Source of the DNA: Haloplanus sp. GDY1
GTDB lineage: Archaea; Halobacteriota; Halobacteria; Halobacteriales; Haloferacaceae
Assembly (NCBI RefSeq): GCF_023703775.1
Contig: NZ_CP098514.1
Coordinates: 682,001 to 746,000 of the forward strand
Direction: 5' to 3'
Length of the DNA stretch: 64,000 bases
A program made the translations under genes and the position numbers. The notes under the pieces are model-generated. The model made no database searches. It saw only the letters and a program-made list of their open reading frames with translations, and was not told the origin of the DNA. The number at the start of each line of letters is the position of its first letter. Position 1 is the stretch's first letter. Below are positions 8,515 to 16,295 of this stretch, piece by piece.

Positions 8515-8540
8515 CCCGGTGAAAACCACACCACACCGGG
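8515..8540. promoter_or_regulatory. 7-bp inverted repeat upstream of the ABC importer operon
   Basis: CCCGGTG (8515-8521) and CACCGGG (8534-8540) are exact reverse complements with 12 nt between, 18-43 nt before GTG 8497. A dimeric regulator could bind it; no TATA box is clear here. Confidence 0.35.
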
Positions 8541-8692
8541 TGAGACTTGCCGGGGCCTATGACGCGTCCCCGACCGTTCGGGACGCCGACGCGACGGCCG
8601 CGTCGGCGACCGGTCGTCGAAACCCAACGCTCGTCCACTCGATCGATCCGCCGACAAGAGTTAACACGCTTCACGGAGTAGCTATCGGAGGT

Positions 8693-8848
8693 ATGCCAAC
8701 GTCGCCGGACCCAGCCCCGTGTGACCAGGACGAACAGCTGTACGAGTGTCAGGTGTGTGGCAAGCGACTGTGTAGCTCGGAGTCGCTGACGGCCTGCCCC
8801 GGGTGTGACGGCGTTTTGCGGAACCTCAGCCGGCCACGGCCCGAGTGA
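8693..8848 (+). CDS. Small rubrerythrin-like zinc-ribbon protein
   Basis: A 51-residue protein with two CxxC pairs, YECQVCGKRLCSSE and TACPGCDGVLRNLS. This pattern is that of the short haloarchaeal proteins annotated as rubrerythrin-like domain proteins, which keep the rubredoxin-type metal knuckles but no ferritin-like domain. Start ATG 8693 directly follows GGAGGT, an unusually close Shine-Dalgarno-like sequence. The upstream in-frame extension (from about 8519) has no similarity and is not included. Function unknown; electron transfer or zinc binding is possible. Confidence 0.75.
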   Translation: MPTSPDPAPCDQDEQLYECQVCGKRLCSSESLTACPGCDGVLRNLSRPRPE

Positions 8849-8969
8849 GCCGCGGTCGGCGAGCGACGTCGGTCCGCGCCCGCGCCGGCGGCCACCCGGC
8901 CGCGGTGCGTCCGCGCGGGAGTTCGACCGGGAGCCGGGTTTTAACTACGCCGTTCCACAACTATCGATC

Positions 8970-9203
8970 ATGACGAACGTGGAGATCGAGTACTGCGTGC
9001 CCTGTGGCTTCCTCGACCGCGCCGAAACCGTCCAGCACGCCCTGCTCACGACGCTCGGCGAAGACCTCGACGCCGTGGCGCTCGTGACCGGCGAGAGGGG
9101 CGTCTTCCGGGTCAGCGTCGACGGCGAGACCATCTACGACAAGGACGAGGACGGCGACTACGACGTCGACGACCTGGTGGCGGCGGTCCGGGAGCGGACC
9201 TAG
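8970..9203 (+). CDS. Rdx/SelW-type thioredoxin-like protein
   Basis: A 77-residue protein of the SelT/SelW/SelH (Rdx) family. The redox motif CVPC is at residues 9-12 of IEYCVPCGFLDRA, where selenoprotein W has CxxU; the family strand GVFRVSVDGETIYDK follows. It probably acts as a thiol oxidoreductase, but partners are unknown. TTTTAACTA centred about 28 nt before ATG 8970 supports this start. Upstream lies the rubrerythrin-like micro-protein, so two small redox/metal proteins are adjacent, though each seems to have its own promoter. Confidence 0.85.
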   Translation: MTNVEIEYCVPCGFLDRAETVQHALLTTLGEDLDAVALVTGERGVFRVSVDGETIYDKDEDGDYDVDDLVAAVRERT

Positions 9204-9248
9204 GCCGGAAGGGGAATCCTTACCTCGCCACCCCCGCGAGCCTCGGGC

Positions 9249-10196
9249 ATGGCCGAGGCAGAGGCACTCGTCGCCGACGACGTGCGCAAGCGATACGGCG
9301 ACGCCGTCGCGCTGGACGGCGTCTCGCTGTCGGTTCCGACGGGCGAGGTGTTCGGGCTGGTCGGCCCCAACGGCGCGGGCAAGACCACGCTCGTGCGCGC
9401 GCTCACCGGAACGACCCGGTGTGAGGGGACGGTCCGGGTGTTGGGCGTCCCGCCGGCGGACGTCGACGACGCCCGCGTCGGACTCCTCCCGCAGTCGTTT
9501 CACCCCGCGGACCGGCTCACCGCCCGCGAACTGATCGCCTACTACGCCGGCCTCTACGACGAGGCGCGGGCCGTCGAGGCCGTCCTCGACGACGTGGGGC
9601 TGGCGGACGACGCCGACACCTGGTACGAGCACCTCTCGGGCGGCCAGCGGCGCCGGGCCTGCGTCGGCACGGCGCTGGTGAACGACCCCGACGTGCTCTT
9701 CCTCGACGAGCCGACGACGGGCATCGATCCCACGGGCCGGCGGTCGCTGTGGGCGTTGATCGACGACCTGGCGGCCGGCGGCACGACCGTGTTGCTCACC
9801 AGCCACTCGATGGCGGAGGTCGAGCGCCTCGCCGACCGCGTGGGACTGCTCCGGGAGGGGCGCCTCGTCGCCGTCGGGGCGCCCGAGGAACTGATCGCGA
9901 CCCACGGCGGCGACAGCCACCTGCTCGTCGACGCGGGGCCGGGCGCCGACCCCGCGGCGCTCTCGGCGGCCCTCGACGCCGAGGTGACCGAGCGAGACGA
10001 CCGTCTCGTCGTCCGGGACGTCGCGCTGGCCGACGTCGGTGACGTCGTCGCGACGCTGGAGGCCGAGGGCGTCGACATCGGCTCGTTCACCTGGTCCGAA
10101 CCGGATCTGGAGGAGGTCTACCTCCGATTGACCGGCGAGCCGCTCGACTCGTCGGCCGCGGCGTCGGTCCCGGCCGACGAGGAGGGTGCGCGATGA
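9249..10196 (+). CDS. ABC-2 type transporter, ATP-binding subunit
   Basis: A 315-residue ATPase. Walker A is GPNGAGKTT near residue 38, the signature HLSGGQRRRACVGTAL, Walker B VLFLDEPTTGIDP, and the switch His in LLTSHSMAEVERLADRV. The C-terminal 90 residues are the DUF4162-like extension found in exporters of the CcmA/NatA class. It works with the ABC-2 permease encoded next, whose start overlaps its stop (ATGA, 10193-10196). Substrate unknown: drugs, lipids or polymers are typical of the class. Confidence 0.92.
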   Translation: MAEAEALVADDVRKRYGDAVALDGVSLSVPTGEVFGLVGPNGAGKTTLVRALTGTTRCEGTVRVLGVPPADVDDARVGLLPQSFHPADRLTARELIAYYAGLYDEARAVEAVLDDVGLADDADTWYEHLSGGQRRRACVGTALVNDPDVLFLDEPTTGIDPTGRRSLWALIDDLAAGGTTVLLTSHSMAEVERLADRVGLLREGRLVAVGAPEELIATHGGDSHLLVDAGPGADPAALSAALDAEVTERDDRLVVRDVALADVGDVVATLEAEGVDIGSFTWSEPDLEEVYLRLTGEPLDSSAAASVPADEEGAR

Positions 10197-10945
10197 GTCG
10201 CAGCCGGCGGATCGGCGCCACCTTCGTCGCCGCCTTCCGGGCGTTCCTCCGCCGACGGACGGCCGTCTTCTTCACCTTCTTCTTCCCGGTTCTCCTCATC
10301 CTGATCTTCGGAGCGCTGGTGGGGACCCGGCCGACTGGCGGCGGCCTGTTCGCCCGGGACCCCGCGTACTACCTCCCCGGCTACCTCGGCGTCGTCGTCG
10401 TGTTCACGCCGCTGTCGCGGGTCGGCAGCACCATCGCCCGCCACCGCGACGGCAACCGCTTCGAGAAACTGGCGACGACGCCGCTCCGTCGCTGGGAGTG
10501 GCTCCTCGCGCACACCCTCGTCAACGTCGTCCTCATCGGCCTCGCGGCGCTCCTCCTGTTCGCCCTCGTCCTCGTCGTCACGGGGGCGGCGGTGGTCGTG
10601 GGCCCGGCGCTCCTCTCGCTCGTACCCCTGGTGGTCCTCGGCGTCGCCCTCTTCTGTGGGCTGGGGTCGATCCTCGGCCGGATCGCCTCCTCGCAGGACG
10701 GCGTCATCGCCGCCAGCAACTCCGTCGCGCTCCCCGTCTGGATGCTCTCGGAGACGTTCGTCCCGCCGTCGATGCTGCCGGCGTGGTTCCGGCCAGTGAC
10801 GGCGTTCTCGCCGCTGACGTACTTCTCCCGCGGGGTGCGAACCGCGGCGGGGGGCGGCGACCCCACGGGGTCGCTCGCCGTCCTCGCCGTCCTGGCGGCG
10901 CTGTTCTTCCTCGTCGGCGCCGTCGCCGTCCCGAACACGGAGTGA
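10193..10945 (+). CDS. ABC-2 type transporter, permease subunit
   Basis: A 250-residue membrane protein with about six hydrophobic helices (the first at residues 23-43, FFTFFFPVLLILIFGALVG). The ABC-2 signature segment RHRDGNRFEKLATTPLRRWE precedes the second helix group, and the late motif LPVWMLSETFVPPSMLPAWF is typical of the exporter family. It pairs with the ATPase translated just upstream. No substrate hint is present. Confidence 0.9.
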   Translation: MSRSRRIGATFVAAFRAFLRRRTAVFFTFFFPVLLILIFGALVGTRPTGGGLFARDPAYYLPGYLGVVVVFTPLSRVGSTIARHRDGNRFEKLATTPLRRWEWLLAHTLVNVVLIGLAALLLFALVLVVTGAAVVVGPALLSLVPLVVLGVALFCGLGSILGRIASSQDGVIAASNSVALPVWMLSETFVPPSMLPAWFRPVTAFSPLTYFSRGVRTAAGGGDPTGSLAVLAVLAALFFLVGAVAVPNTE

Positions 10946-10953
10946 CGGGGACG

Positions 10954-12639
10954 TCAGGAGCCCTCCCCGGCCCCGCCCTCGGCCGCGGCGTCGCCGGCGT
11001 CGGCTCCCGTAACGTCGTCACGAGGGTCGGCGTCCGCTTCGTCGGCCGTCTCGCCGTCGACCGTCTCACCGTCGGCCGTCTCGCCGTCGGCCGTCTCGCC
11101 GTCGACCGTCTCACCGTCGGCCGTCTCGCCGTCGACCGTCTCGCCGTCACCCGTCTCGCCGTCGGCCGTCTCGTCACCCTCCCCGATCCACCCGCGTCGG
11201 GCCGCGAGCGACTCCCGGAGGCGGGCGTCGAGCGTGGTGCGTAGCTTCTCGGCCGTCGCCTCGTCGACGTCCACCGCCGCGGCGTCGTGGCCGATCAGCG
11301 AGAGCGACCCCGCGGTGTCGGCGGTGACGGTCGCCACGCCCCACCGCCGCTGGAACACGGTTCGCGTGTCGATCACCGTCTGGATCCGGTAGTACGGCAC
11401 GACCTTGATCCGCCGGCGGAGGACGCCGTTCCGGGTGACGAAGTGGTTCTCGCCGAGCCAGTAACCCCGATGGGTCCACTTGAGGTGGGCGGCGACCGGC
11501 GCGAGCAGCGCCAGCGGAACGGGTCCGTACCAGGGCAGCGCGTGGGGCGTCAGACGGGTCACGGCGTAGAGCAGTCCCACGAGCGCGCCGACGCCGAGGA
11601 GGTATCGGACGGCGTAGCGGCCCCGCACCTTCTTGGGCGGGCGCTGGAACGCCGGCGTGCCGAACGATTCGATGCGGTTCGCGAGGTCGAACACCCGGTC
11701 GCGGGTCGCGAGGGGGACGGCCGCCTCCGAGCCGCTCTCGCCCGATCCGGACCCGGGGGCGTAGCCCGCCGTCTCGATGCTGAGGGACGCGTACCCGAAG
11801 TACCGCTTCAGCGGGTCGTCCGCGACCGTCAGCGTCTGCACCTTGTCGAGGGGGATCGACCCGTCGTACCGGCGCAACAACCCCCGTTCGTACTGCAGTT
11901 CGTCCTCGACCCTGGCGAGCCGGAAGCCGTAGTAGTTGAGGACGGCCGCGGCGGCGCCGGCCGCCCAAGCAACGAGCAGCAGGGCGACCCCGAGGCCGAC
12001 GACGCCGGCCGCGAGCAGGAGCCCCGATCCGCCGGGGAGCACCGACGTCACGGCCGGGACGCTCCCGGAGAGGAGGACGAACAGCAGGCCCGGGATGCGG
12101 GCGTCGAAGGAGAGCGCGCCGACCAGGGCGAGTTCCCCCGGCGCGAGCGCGAACAGTTCCGTCTCCTCGGGGGGCGACCCCTCCGACCCCTCCGCCTCGA
12201 CGCCGCGTTTCAGCCGACCGATCTCCCGCTGGAGGCGCTTTGCCTCCTCGAACTCGACGAACCGGAGCGACGCCTCCGTCTCGCTCCCCCCGGCCGTCTC
12301 GAAGCCGACGACCGCGATGCCGAGGACCCGCTGGACGACGTTCCGGCTGATGTCGACGTTCTGCACCCGACGGAGGGGGATCTCGCGGTTCCGCCGGGAG
12401 ATCACCCCCGACCGGATGTCGAGCGTGTCGCCGCCGAGTTCGTACTCGAACCGCCGGTAGTAGGCGACCTCGTAGCCGATCAGGCCGAGCAGCGCCAGGC
12501 CGACCAGGGCGACGCCGACGAGGCCGCCCACGGGGCCGAACGCGGCCGACGCCCCCGAGAACAGGAAGACGGCGGCGAAGACGATGGAGCCGCCGCGTTC
12601 GACGACGCGGTACGGCACCGAGAGGGGGGCGAGTTTCAT
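10954..12639 (-). CDS. Bacterial-PH-domain membrane protein (YdbT-like) with a repeated acidic tail
   Basis: A 561-residue membrane protein with three bPH2 (DUF304) domains, each ending in a signature like IPLRRVQNVDISRNVVQRVLG (about 85-105), IPLDKVQTLTVADDPLKRYFG and VVPYYRIQTVIDTRTVFQRR. Hydrophobic helix pairs precede each domain. The last 75 residues are a hydrophilic, acidic tail built of about nine GETxD pentapeptides. It overlaps the smaller YdbS-like gene by 4 nt, the usual pairing in bacteria and haloarchaea; the function of these pairs is unknown, with a proposed role at the membrane. Confidence 0.88.
   Translation of the reverse strand: MKLAPLSVPYRVVERGGSIVFAAVFLFSGASAAFGPVGGLVGVALVGLALLGLIGYEVAYYRRFEYELGGDTLDIRSGVISRRNREIPLRRVQNVDISRNVVQRVLGIAVVGFETAGGSETEASLRFVEFEEAKRLQREIGRLKRGVEAEGSEGSPPEETELFALAPGELALVGALSFDARIPGLLFVLLSGSVPAVTSVLPGGSGLLLAAGVVGLGVALLLVAWAAGAAAAVLNYYGFRLARVEDELQYERGLLRRYDGSIPLDKVQTLTVADDPLKRYFGYASLSIETAGYAPGSGSGESGSEAAVPLATRDRVFDLANRIESFGTPAFQRPPKKVRGRYAVRYLLGVGALVGLLYAVTRLTPHALPWYGPVPLALLAPVAAHLKWTHRGYWLGENHFVTRNGVLRRRIKVVPYYRIQTVIDTRTVFQRRWGVATVTADTAGSLSLIGHDAAAVDVDEATAEKLRTTLDARLRESLAARRGWIGEGDETADGETGDGETVDGETADGETVDGETADGETADGETVDGETADEADADPRDDVTGADAGDAAAEGGAGEGS
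11041..11175 (-). repeat. Nine-copy 15-bp tandem repeat encoding GETxD pentapeptides
   Basis: Nine in-register copies of a 15-bp unit (plus-strand form GTCGGCCGTCTCGCC, with A/C and A/G variants) begin at 11041 and each 15 nt to 11161. They lie inside the coding region of the PH-domain protein and add Gly-Glu-Thr-(Ala/Val/Gly)-Asp units to its C-terminal tail. Confidence 0.93.
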
Positions 12640-13103
12640 ACCGCGTCTTCGCCCTCGGCCCGGATGGCGAGGCGCTTCAGTCGTTCGCGCAGGTCGTCGG
12701 CACCGGCGGGGGTCAGCCCCGGTATCGTCACGTCCGCGCCCCGCGATCCGGCGGTGTAGACGACGGTGCTGGCGAGGCCGACGAGGCGTTCGACCGGGCC
12801 GCGCGAGGAGTCGACGTGCTGGAGGCGGACGAACGGGACGACCGTCCGGACGCGTGTGAACACGCCGCGTTCGAGATAGAGGGCGTCGTCCCGGACCTCG
12901 TAGCGCCAGACGCGATACCGGGCCAGCGCGAGGCCGACGCCCAGCGCGAGGACGACGACGAAGGCGGCCGGCGGCAGCCAGAGCGGCAGGTCGACGGCCA
13001 GCAGATCGACGGCCAGGACGAGCGCGCCGACGACGGCGGCCGTGACGGCGGCCTGTCCGGCCCAGACGACGCGAACCCGCGGGTGGAGTCGATTCATCGG
13101 CAC
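12636..13103 (-). CDS. Bacterial-PH-domain membrane protein (YdbS-like)
   Basis: A 155-residue protein with two N-terminal hydrophobic helices (about 14-60) followed by one bPH2 domain with VRTVVPFVRLQHVDSSRGP and VERLVGLASTVVYTAG, the usual YdbS form. It is the first gene of the pair with the large YdbT-like protein (overlap ATGA). The role of these membrane-anchored PH domains is not known. Confidence 0.87.
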   Translation of the reverse strand: MPMNRLHPRVRVVWAGQAAVTAAVVGALVLAVDLLAVDLPLWLPPAAFVVVLALGVGLALARYRVWRYEVRDDALYLERGVFTRVRTVVPFVRLQHVDSSRGPVERLVGLASTVVYTAGSRGADVTIPGLTPAGADDLRERLKRLAIRAEGEDAV

Positions 13104-13197
13104 ACCCCGTGGCGGCGGACCATACTACCCGGTTCCGGCCCCCGCGGTAAATATCGTCGTGGTCGGGCCGGCCGTTCGGGGGCGGTCGACCGTGGGG

Positions 13198-14298
13198 TCA
13201 CAGCGCGTCGAGGAGGGCGTCGACGTCACCCGCGGTGTTGAAGACGTGGACCGACGCCCGGACCGCGTCGGGGTAGGGGAGCGACCGGACGTGGACGCCC
13301 TCCTCGGCGAGTCGCTCGACCAGTCCCTCGGGGTCCGCCGCGTCGAAGGTGACCAGTCCCGACTCGTACTCGCGGGGACCGAGCAGACGGTCGCCCAGCC
13401 CCTCCTTCAGACGGTCGGTCAGGCGCTCGATGCGCCCGGTGATCGTGTCGTAGCCCACGGCCTCCACCGTCTCGATGGCCGCGATCAGCCCGCGATACGG
13501 CGCCGGCGACGTGGTGCCCACCTCCAGGCGTGGCGCCCCGGCCTTCAGTTCCAGGTCGTCGGCGCCGGGGTCGGCGACGCTCCGGTAGCCCGCCACCCCG
13601 GGAGTGAGGCCGTCGGCGACCGACCGGTCGACGTACAGGAAGCCCGCGCCCCAGGGGCCGAGCAGCCACTTGTGCCCCGCGGCGGCGACGAAGTCGGCCC
13701 CCCACTCCCGTACGTCGACGGGGGTCTGACCCGGGGACTGGACGGCGTCGACCAGCACGAGGGTGTCGTGGTCGTGGGAGATCTCGACGACGTCGGCGAT
13801 CGGCAGTCGCGTCCCGTAGTTCCAGGTGATCGAGTTCAGACAGAGCAGGCGTGCGTCGGCCACGGCATCCGCGAGGGCGTCGAGGTCGATCCGTCCGGCC
13901 TCGGTGTCGAGGACGCGCACCTCGACGCCCCGGTCGCGGAGGTTCCACCACGGCACGACGCCAGCGGAGTGTTCGAGGTCGGTCCGGACGACGACGTCGC
14001 CCGGTTCCCAGTCGAGGGCCGCGGCGACGCGGGCGATGCCGTCGGCCGTGCTGTCGGTCAGGGCGATCTCGTCGGGGGCGGCGCCGAGGAAGTCGGCGAC
14101 CACCTCGCGGGTCTCCTCGAACGTCTCGTAGGCCGCGGGGTACGCCCCCTCCTCGACGGGGGCGACGTACTCGTGGTGTTCGAGGACGTCGCTCGCCGCG
14201 GAGACGACGCGCCGGGGGGACGGCCCGGACGCGCCGGTGTTGAAGTAGACGCCGCGTTCGAGGGCAGGGATCTCCGCACGCAGGTCTTCGGGTCGCAT
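13198..14298 (-). CDS. Class V aminotransferase (cysteine-desulfurase-like)
   Basis: A 366-residue PLP enzyme. The PLP lysine is in AAAGHKWLLGPWGAGF, with the preceding DAVQSPGQTPVD and the substrate-side loop LEVGTTSPAPYRGL. The N-terminus ERGVYFNTGASGPSPRRVV is typical of class V enzymes. The strongly conserved active-site Cys loop of true SufS/IscS desulfurases is not evident near the C-terminus (SLPYPDAVRASVHVFNTAGD), so it may be a general aminotransferase, lyase or kynureninase-like enzyme. Start ATG 14298 gives the normal N-terminus; the open frame upstream is not similar to the family. Confidence 0.87.
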   Translation of the reverse strand: MRPEDLRAEIPALERGVYFNTGASGPSPRRVVSAASDVLEHHEYVAPVEEGAYPAAYETFEETREVVADFLGAAPDEIALTDSTADGIARVAAALDWEPGDVVVRTDLEHSAGVVPWWNLRDRGVEVRVLDTEAGRIDLDALADAVADARLLCLNSITWNYGTRLPIADVVEISHDHDTLVLVDAVQSPGQTPVDVREWGADFVAAAGHKWLLGPWGAGFLYVDRSVADGLTPGVAGYRSVADPGADDLELKAGAPRLEVGTTSPAPYRGLIAAIETVEAVGYDTITGRIERLTDRLKEGLGDRLLGPREYESGLVTFDAADPEGLVERLAEEGVHVRSLPYPDAVRASVHVFNTAGDVDALLDAL

Positions 14299-14350
14299 AC
14301 CCCCACTGGGGCTGGCGGCCACCTCAACGTTTCCCGTCCGCGTCGCCCGG

Positions 14351-15094
14351 TCAGGGCGTCGAGGCGAGGCGACGTTCGATCCGGCGCCCCGCCCGGTCGA
14401 CCGCCGTCCCGAGGTCCGCGACGGACGAGAGCACCGGATACCGCACCGGCAGGTCGGCGTAGAGGTACTCGGCCAGATCGGTGGGGACGCCCGGGAGGTC
14501 CCCCCGGTGACCGCGGATCGTCTCCTGTCGGCGCATGGCGACCCCCTCGATGCGAGCCTCGACGTCCCCGACCGCCTCCCACAGGGAGCGCAGGTCGTCG
14601 AACGTGCGGTCCGAGAGCGGCCGGTCGTCGAGGGCGTCGAGGTCGGCACGAACCTCGGCCAGATCCGTCGCCGCCCGGGCGAGCGAGGCGTCCTCGCGAT
14701 CCAGCACGCCGAGGAACTCCTCGCGCTCCTGACGGGCGGCGTCGGCCGCCGCCCGAACCGCCTCGCGGAACTCGGGGGTCAGCGCCGTCCCGCCGACGAG
14801 GGCCGCCGCCAGGTCCTCGCCGAACTCCACGGCCAGGCTCTCGGCGACCGTGTCGCCGTACTCCGCCTGGTAGTGGGGGACGCTCATCACCGTCTCCTCG
14901 TACGCCGACCGGACGCGTTCGAGCGACCGGCCAGTGGGCTGCGGGTCCGTCAGCAGCGGCGGCGACGTCGAGGCGGCGACCGCCGAGAAGTCGGCCACGC
15001 GCCGCTCGAACGCCTCGAACGCGTCGTGCTCGGCGCGGACGCACGACCGCTCCTCGGCGACGGCCGCCCGTGCCGCCTCGATCCGATCCGTCAT
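14351..15094 (-). CDS. Conserved haloarchaeal protein with long helical segments (function unknown)
   Basis: A 247-residue soluble protein, mostly alpha-helical by its heptad-like pattern: an N-terminal segment RIEAARAAVAEERSCVRAEH, a central helix with VRADLDALDDRPL, and a C-terminal part around DLPGVPTDLAEYLYADLPVR. It resembles a haloarchaea-specific domain family of unknown function (I recall it as DUF7260). No catalytic motif, signal peptide or membrane helix is present. It may sit in one unit with the aminotransferase gene 52 nt downstream, but nothing ties their functions. Confidence 0.72.
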   Translation of the reverse strand: MTDRIEAARAAVAEERSCVRAEHDAFEAFERRVADFSAVAASTSPPLLTDPQPTGRSLERVRSAYEETVMSVPHYQAEYGDTVAESLAVEFGEDLAAALVGGTALTPEFREAVRAAADAARQEREEFLGVLDREDASLARAATDLAEVRADLDALDDRPLSDRTFDDLRSLWEAVGDVEARIEGVAMRRQETIRGHRGDLPGVPTDLAEYLYADLPVRYPVLSSVADLGTAVDRAGRRIERRLASTP

Positions 15095-15313
15095 CGGCGG
15101 TCACCGGCCGCCCGAGTCGCCGCCCGCCCACCGTCCGCCGTCGGTACGCGGTCGCCCGTCCTCGGTGGTGCCCGACGCCCGGAACTGCGGTGCGAATCCT
15201 CTCTCATGTCCCATGCACCTCGTTGTGTCACGATAAAAATGTCGTATATAGTATCAGTTCTCCTCGTGAGCGCTACTGTGTCGACCGTTCCCGTGGGTCG
15301 GCGGACCGAATGT

Positions 15314-15327
15314 CAAACGGGCGTTTG
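15314..15327. promoter_or_regulatory. 14-bp dyad upstream of the DUF4349 gene
   Basis: CAAACG-GG-CGTTTG has exact 6-bp arms and sits 13 nt upstream of a TATA-like TTTAGG (15342-15347), which itself is 28 nt before ATG 15371. This is an activator-type position. Confidence 0.4.
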
Positions 15328-15370
15328 TGTTTTGAGAGGGGTTTAGGGGCGAGGCGGAGAAGGGCCGTCC

Positions 15371-16291
15371 ATGGTACGACGAAGACGAGTCCTCACCGTG
15401 TTGCTGGTGACGCTGGTCGTCCTCGCGGGGTGTAACGGCGCGGCCGGCGGCGCGGAGGTCAGCGCCGGCGGCGGCGGTGACGGGGCCTCGCTCGCCGAGA
15501 CGGGGGCGGCACCCGAGGAGGCCCGCGCCGCCGATGGCGGCGGGAACGGTGGCGACGGCGGGAGCGCCGCCGCGGCGACGGGGCGGTCGATCATCCGCAC
15601 GGGACAGGTCCGGTTGCGCGTCGACGACTTCGAGACCAGTCGGTCGAACCTGACGGCTCTCGTCGAGGCTCGCGGTGGCTACGTCAGCGAGTCGTCGAGG
15701 CGAGTCAACGACCGCGACGACGCCTCGTGGACGACCGGCCGGGTCGTTCTCCGGGTGCCCGCGGAGAACTTCTCCGCGACGATGACCGCCGTCGAGGCGG
15801 AGGGCCGGGTACTCGAATCCCAGACGTCGACCCAGGACGTGACCGACCAGGTGGTCGACCTGCAGGCGCGCCTGGAGAACCTGCGGGCCGAACGCGAGCG
15901 ACTGCGGACGCTCTACCAGCGGGCCAACGACACCGAGGCCGTCCTCGCGGTCGAGGAGCGACTCTCGGAGGTGCAGACCGAGATCGAGCGCACCGAGGCC
16001 CAGTTGCAGAGCCTGCAGCGGCGGGTCGCCTACTCGACCATCACGGTCGAGATGTCCGAGCCCCGCCCCGACCGGCCGGTTCCGGATCAGTGGTACGACA
16101 CGCCCGTCGTCGCCGCCTTCCTCGAATCCGTCGAGGGCGTGGGCGTCGTCCTCCGGGCGCTGGTCGTCGCCGGAGCCTACGCCGCGCCGTACCTGCTGGT
16201 CTTCCTCACGCCCTTCGCGGTCGCCGGGGGACTGCTCTACCGGTACCGCCGGCGGATCCTCGGGGCGGTCGGCGGGAGCGACGCCTCTTGA
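15371..16291 (+). CDS. DUF4349 lipoprotein with coiled coil and C-terminal membrane anchor
   Basis: A 306-residue envelope protein. A signal peptide with lipobox VLAGC at residues 18-22 is followed by a Gly/Ala-rich disordered linker, then the DUF4349 domain (SIIRTGQVRLRVDDFETSRS to about 235). The domain contains a coiled coil around VVDLQARLENLRAERERLRT and ERTEAQLQSLQRRVAYSTIT. One or two C-terminal helices (about 255-285) end in YRYRRRI. In bacteria DUF4349 proteins are periplasmic or membrane-linked and poorly understood. A 14-bp dyad and a TATA box precede the start. Confidence 0.88.
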   Translation: MVRRRRVLTVLLVTLVVLAGCNGAAGGAEVSAGGGGDGASLAETGAAPEEARAADGGGNGGDGGSAAAATGRSIIRTGQVRLRVDDFETSRSNLTALVEARGGYVSESSRRVNDRDDASWTTGRVVLRVPAENFSATMTAVEAEGRVLESQTSTQDVTDQVVDLQARLENLRAERERLRTLYQRANDTEAVLAVEERLSEVQTEIERTEAQLQSLQRRVAYSTITVEMSEPRPDRPVPDQWYDTPVVAAFLESVEGVGVVLRALVVAGAYAAPYLLVFLTPFAVAGGLLYRYRRRILGAVGGSDAS

Positions 16292-16295
16292 GCCC

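Noticed and set aside
11041-11175. CRISPR-like array
   Set aside because: Units are 15 bp, contiguous without spacers and in frame with a coding region.
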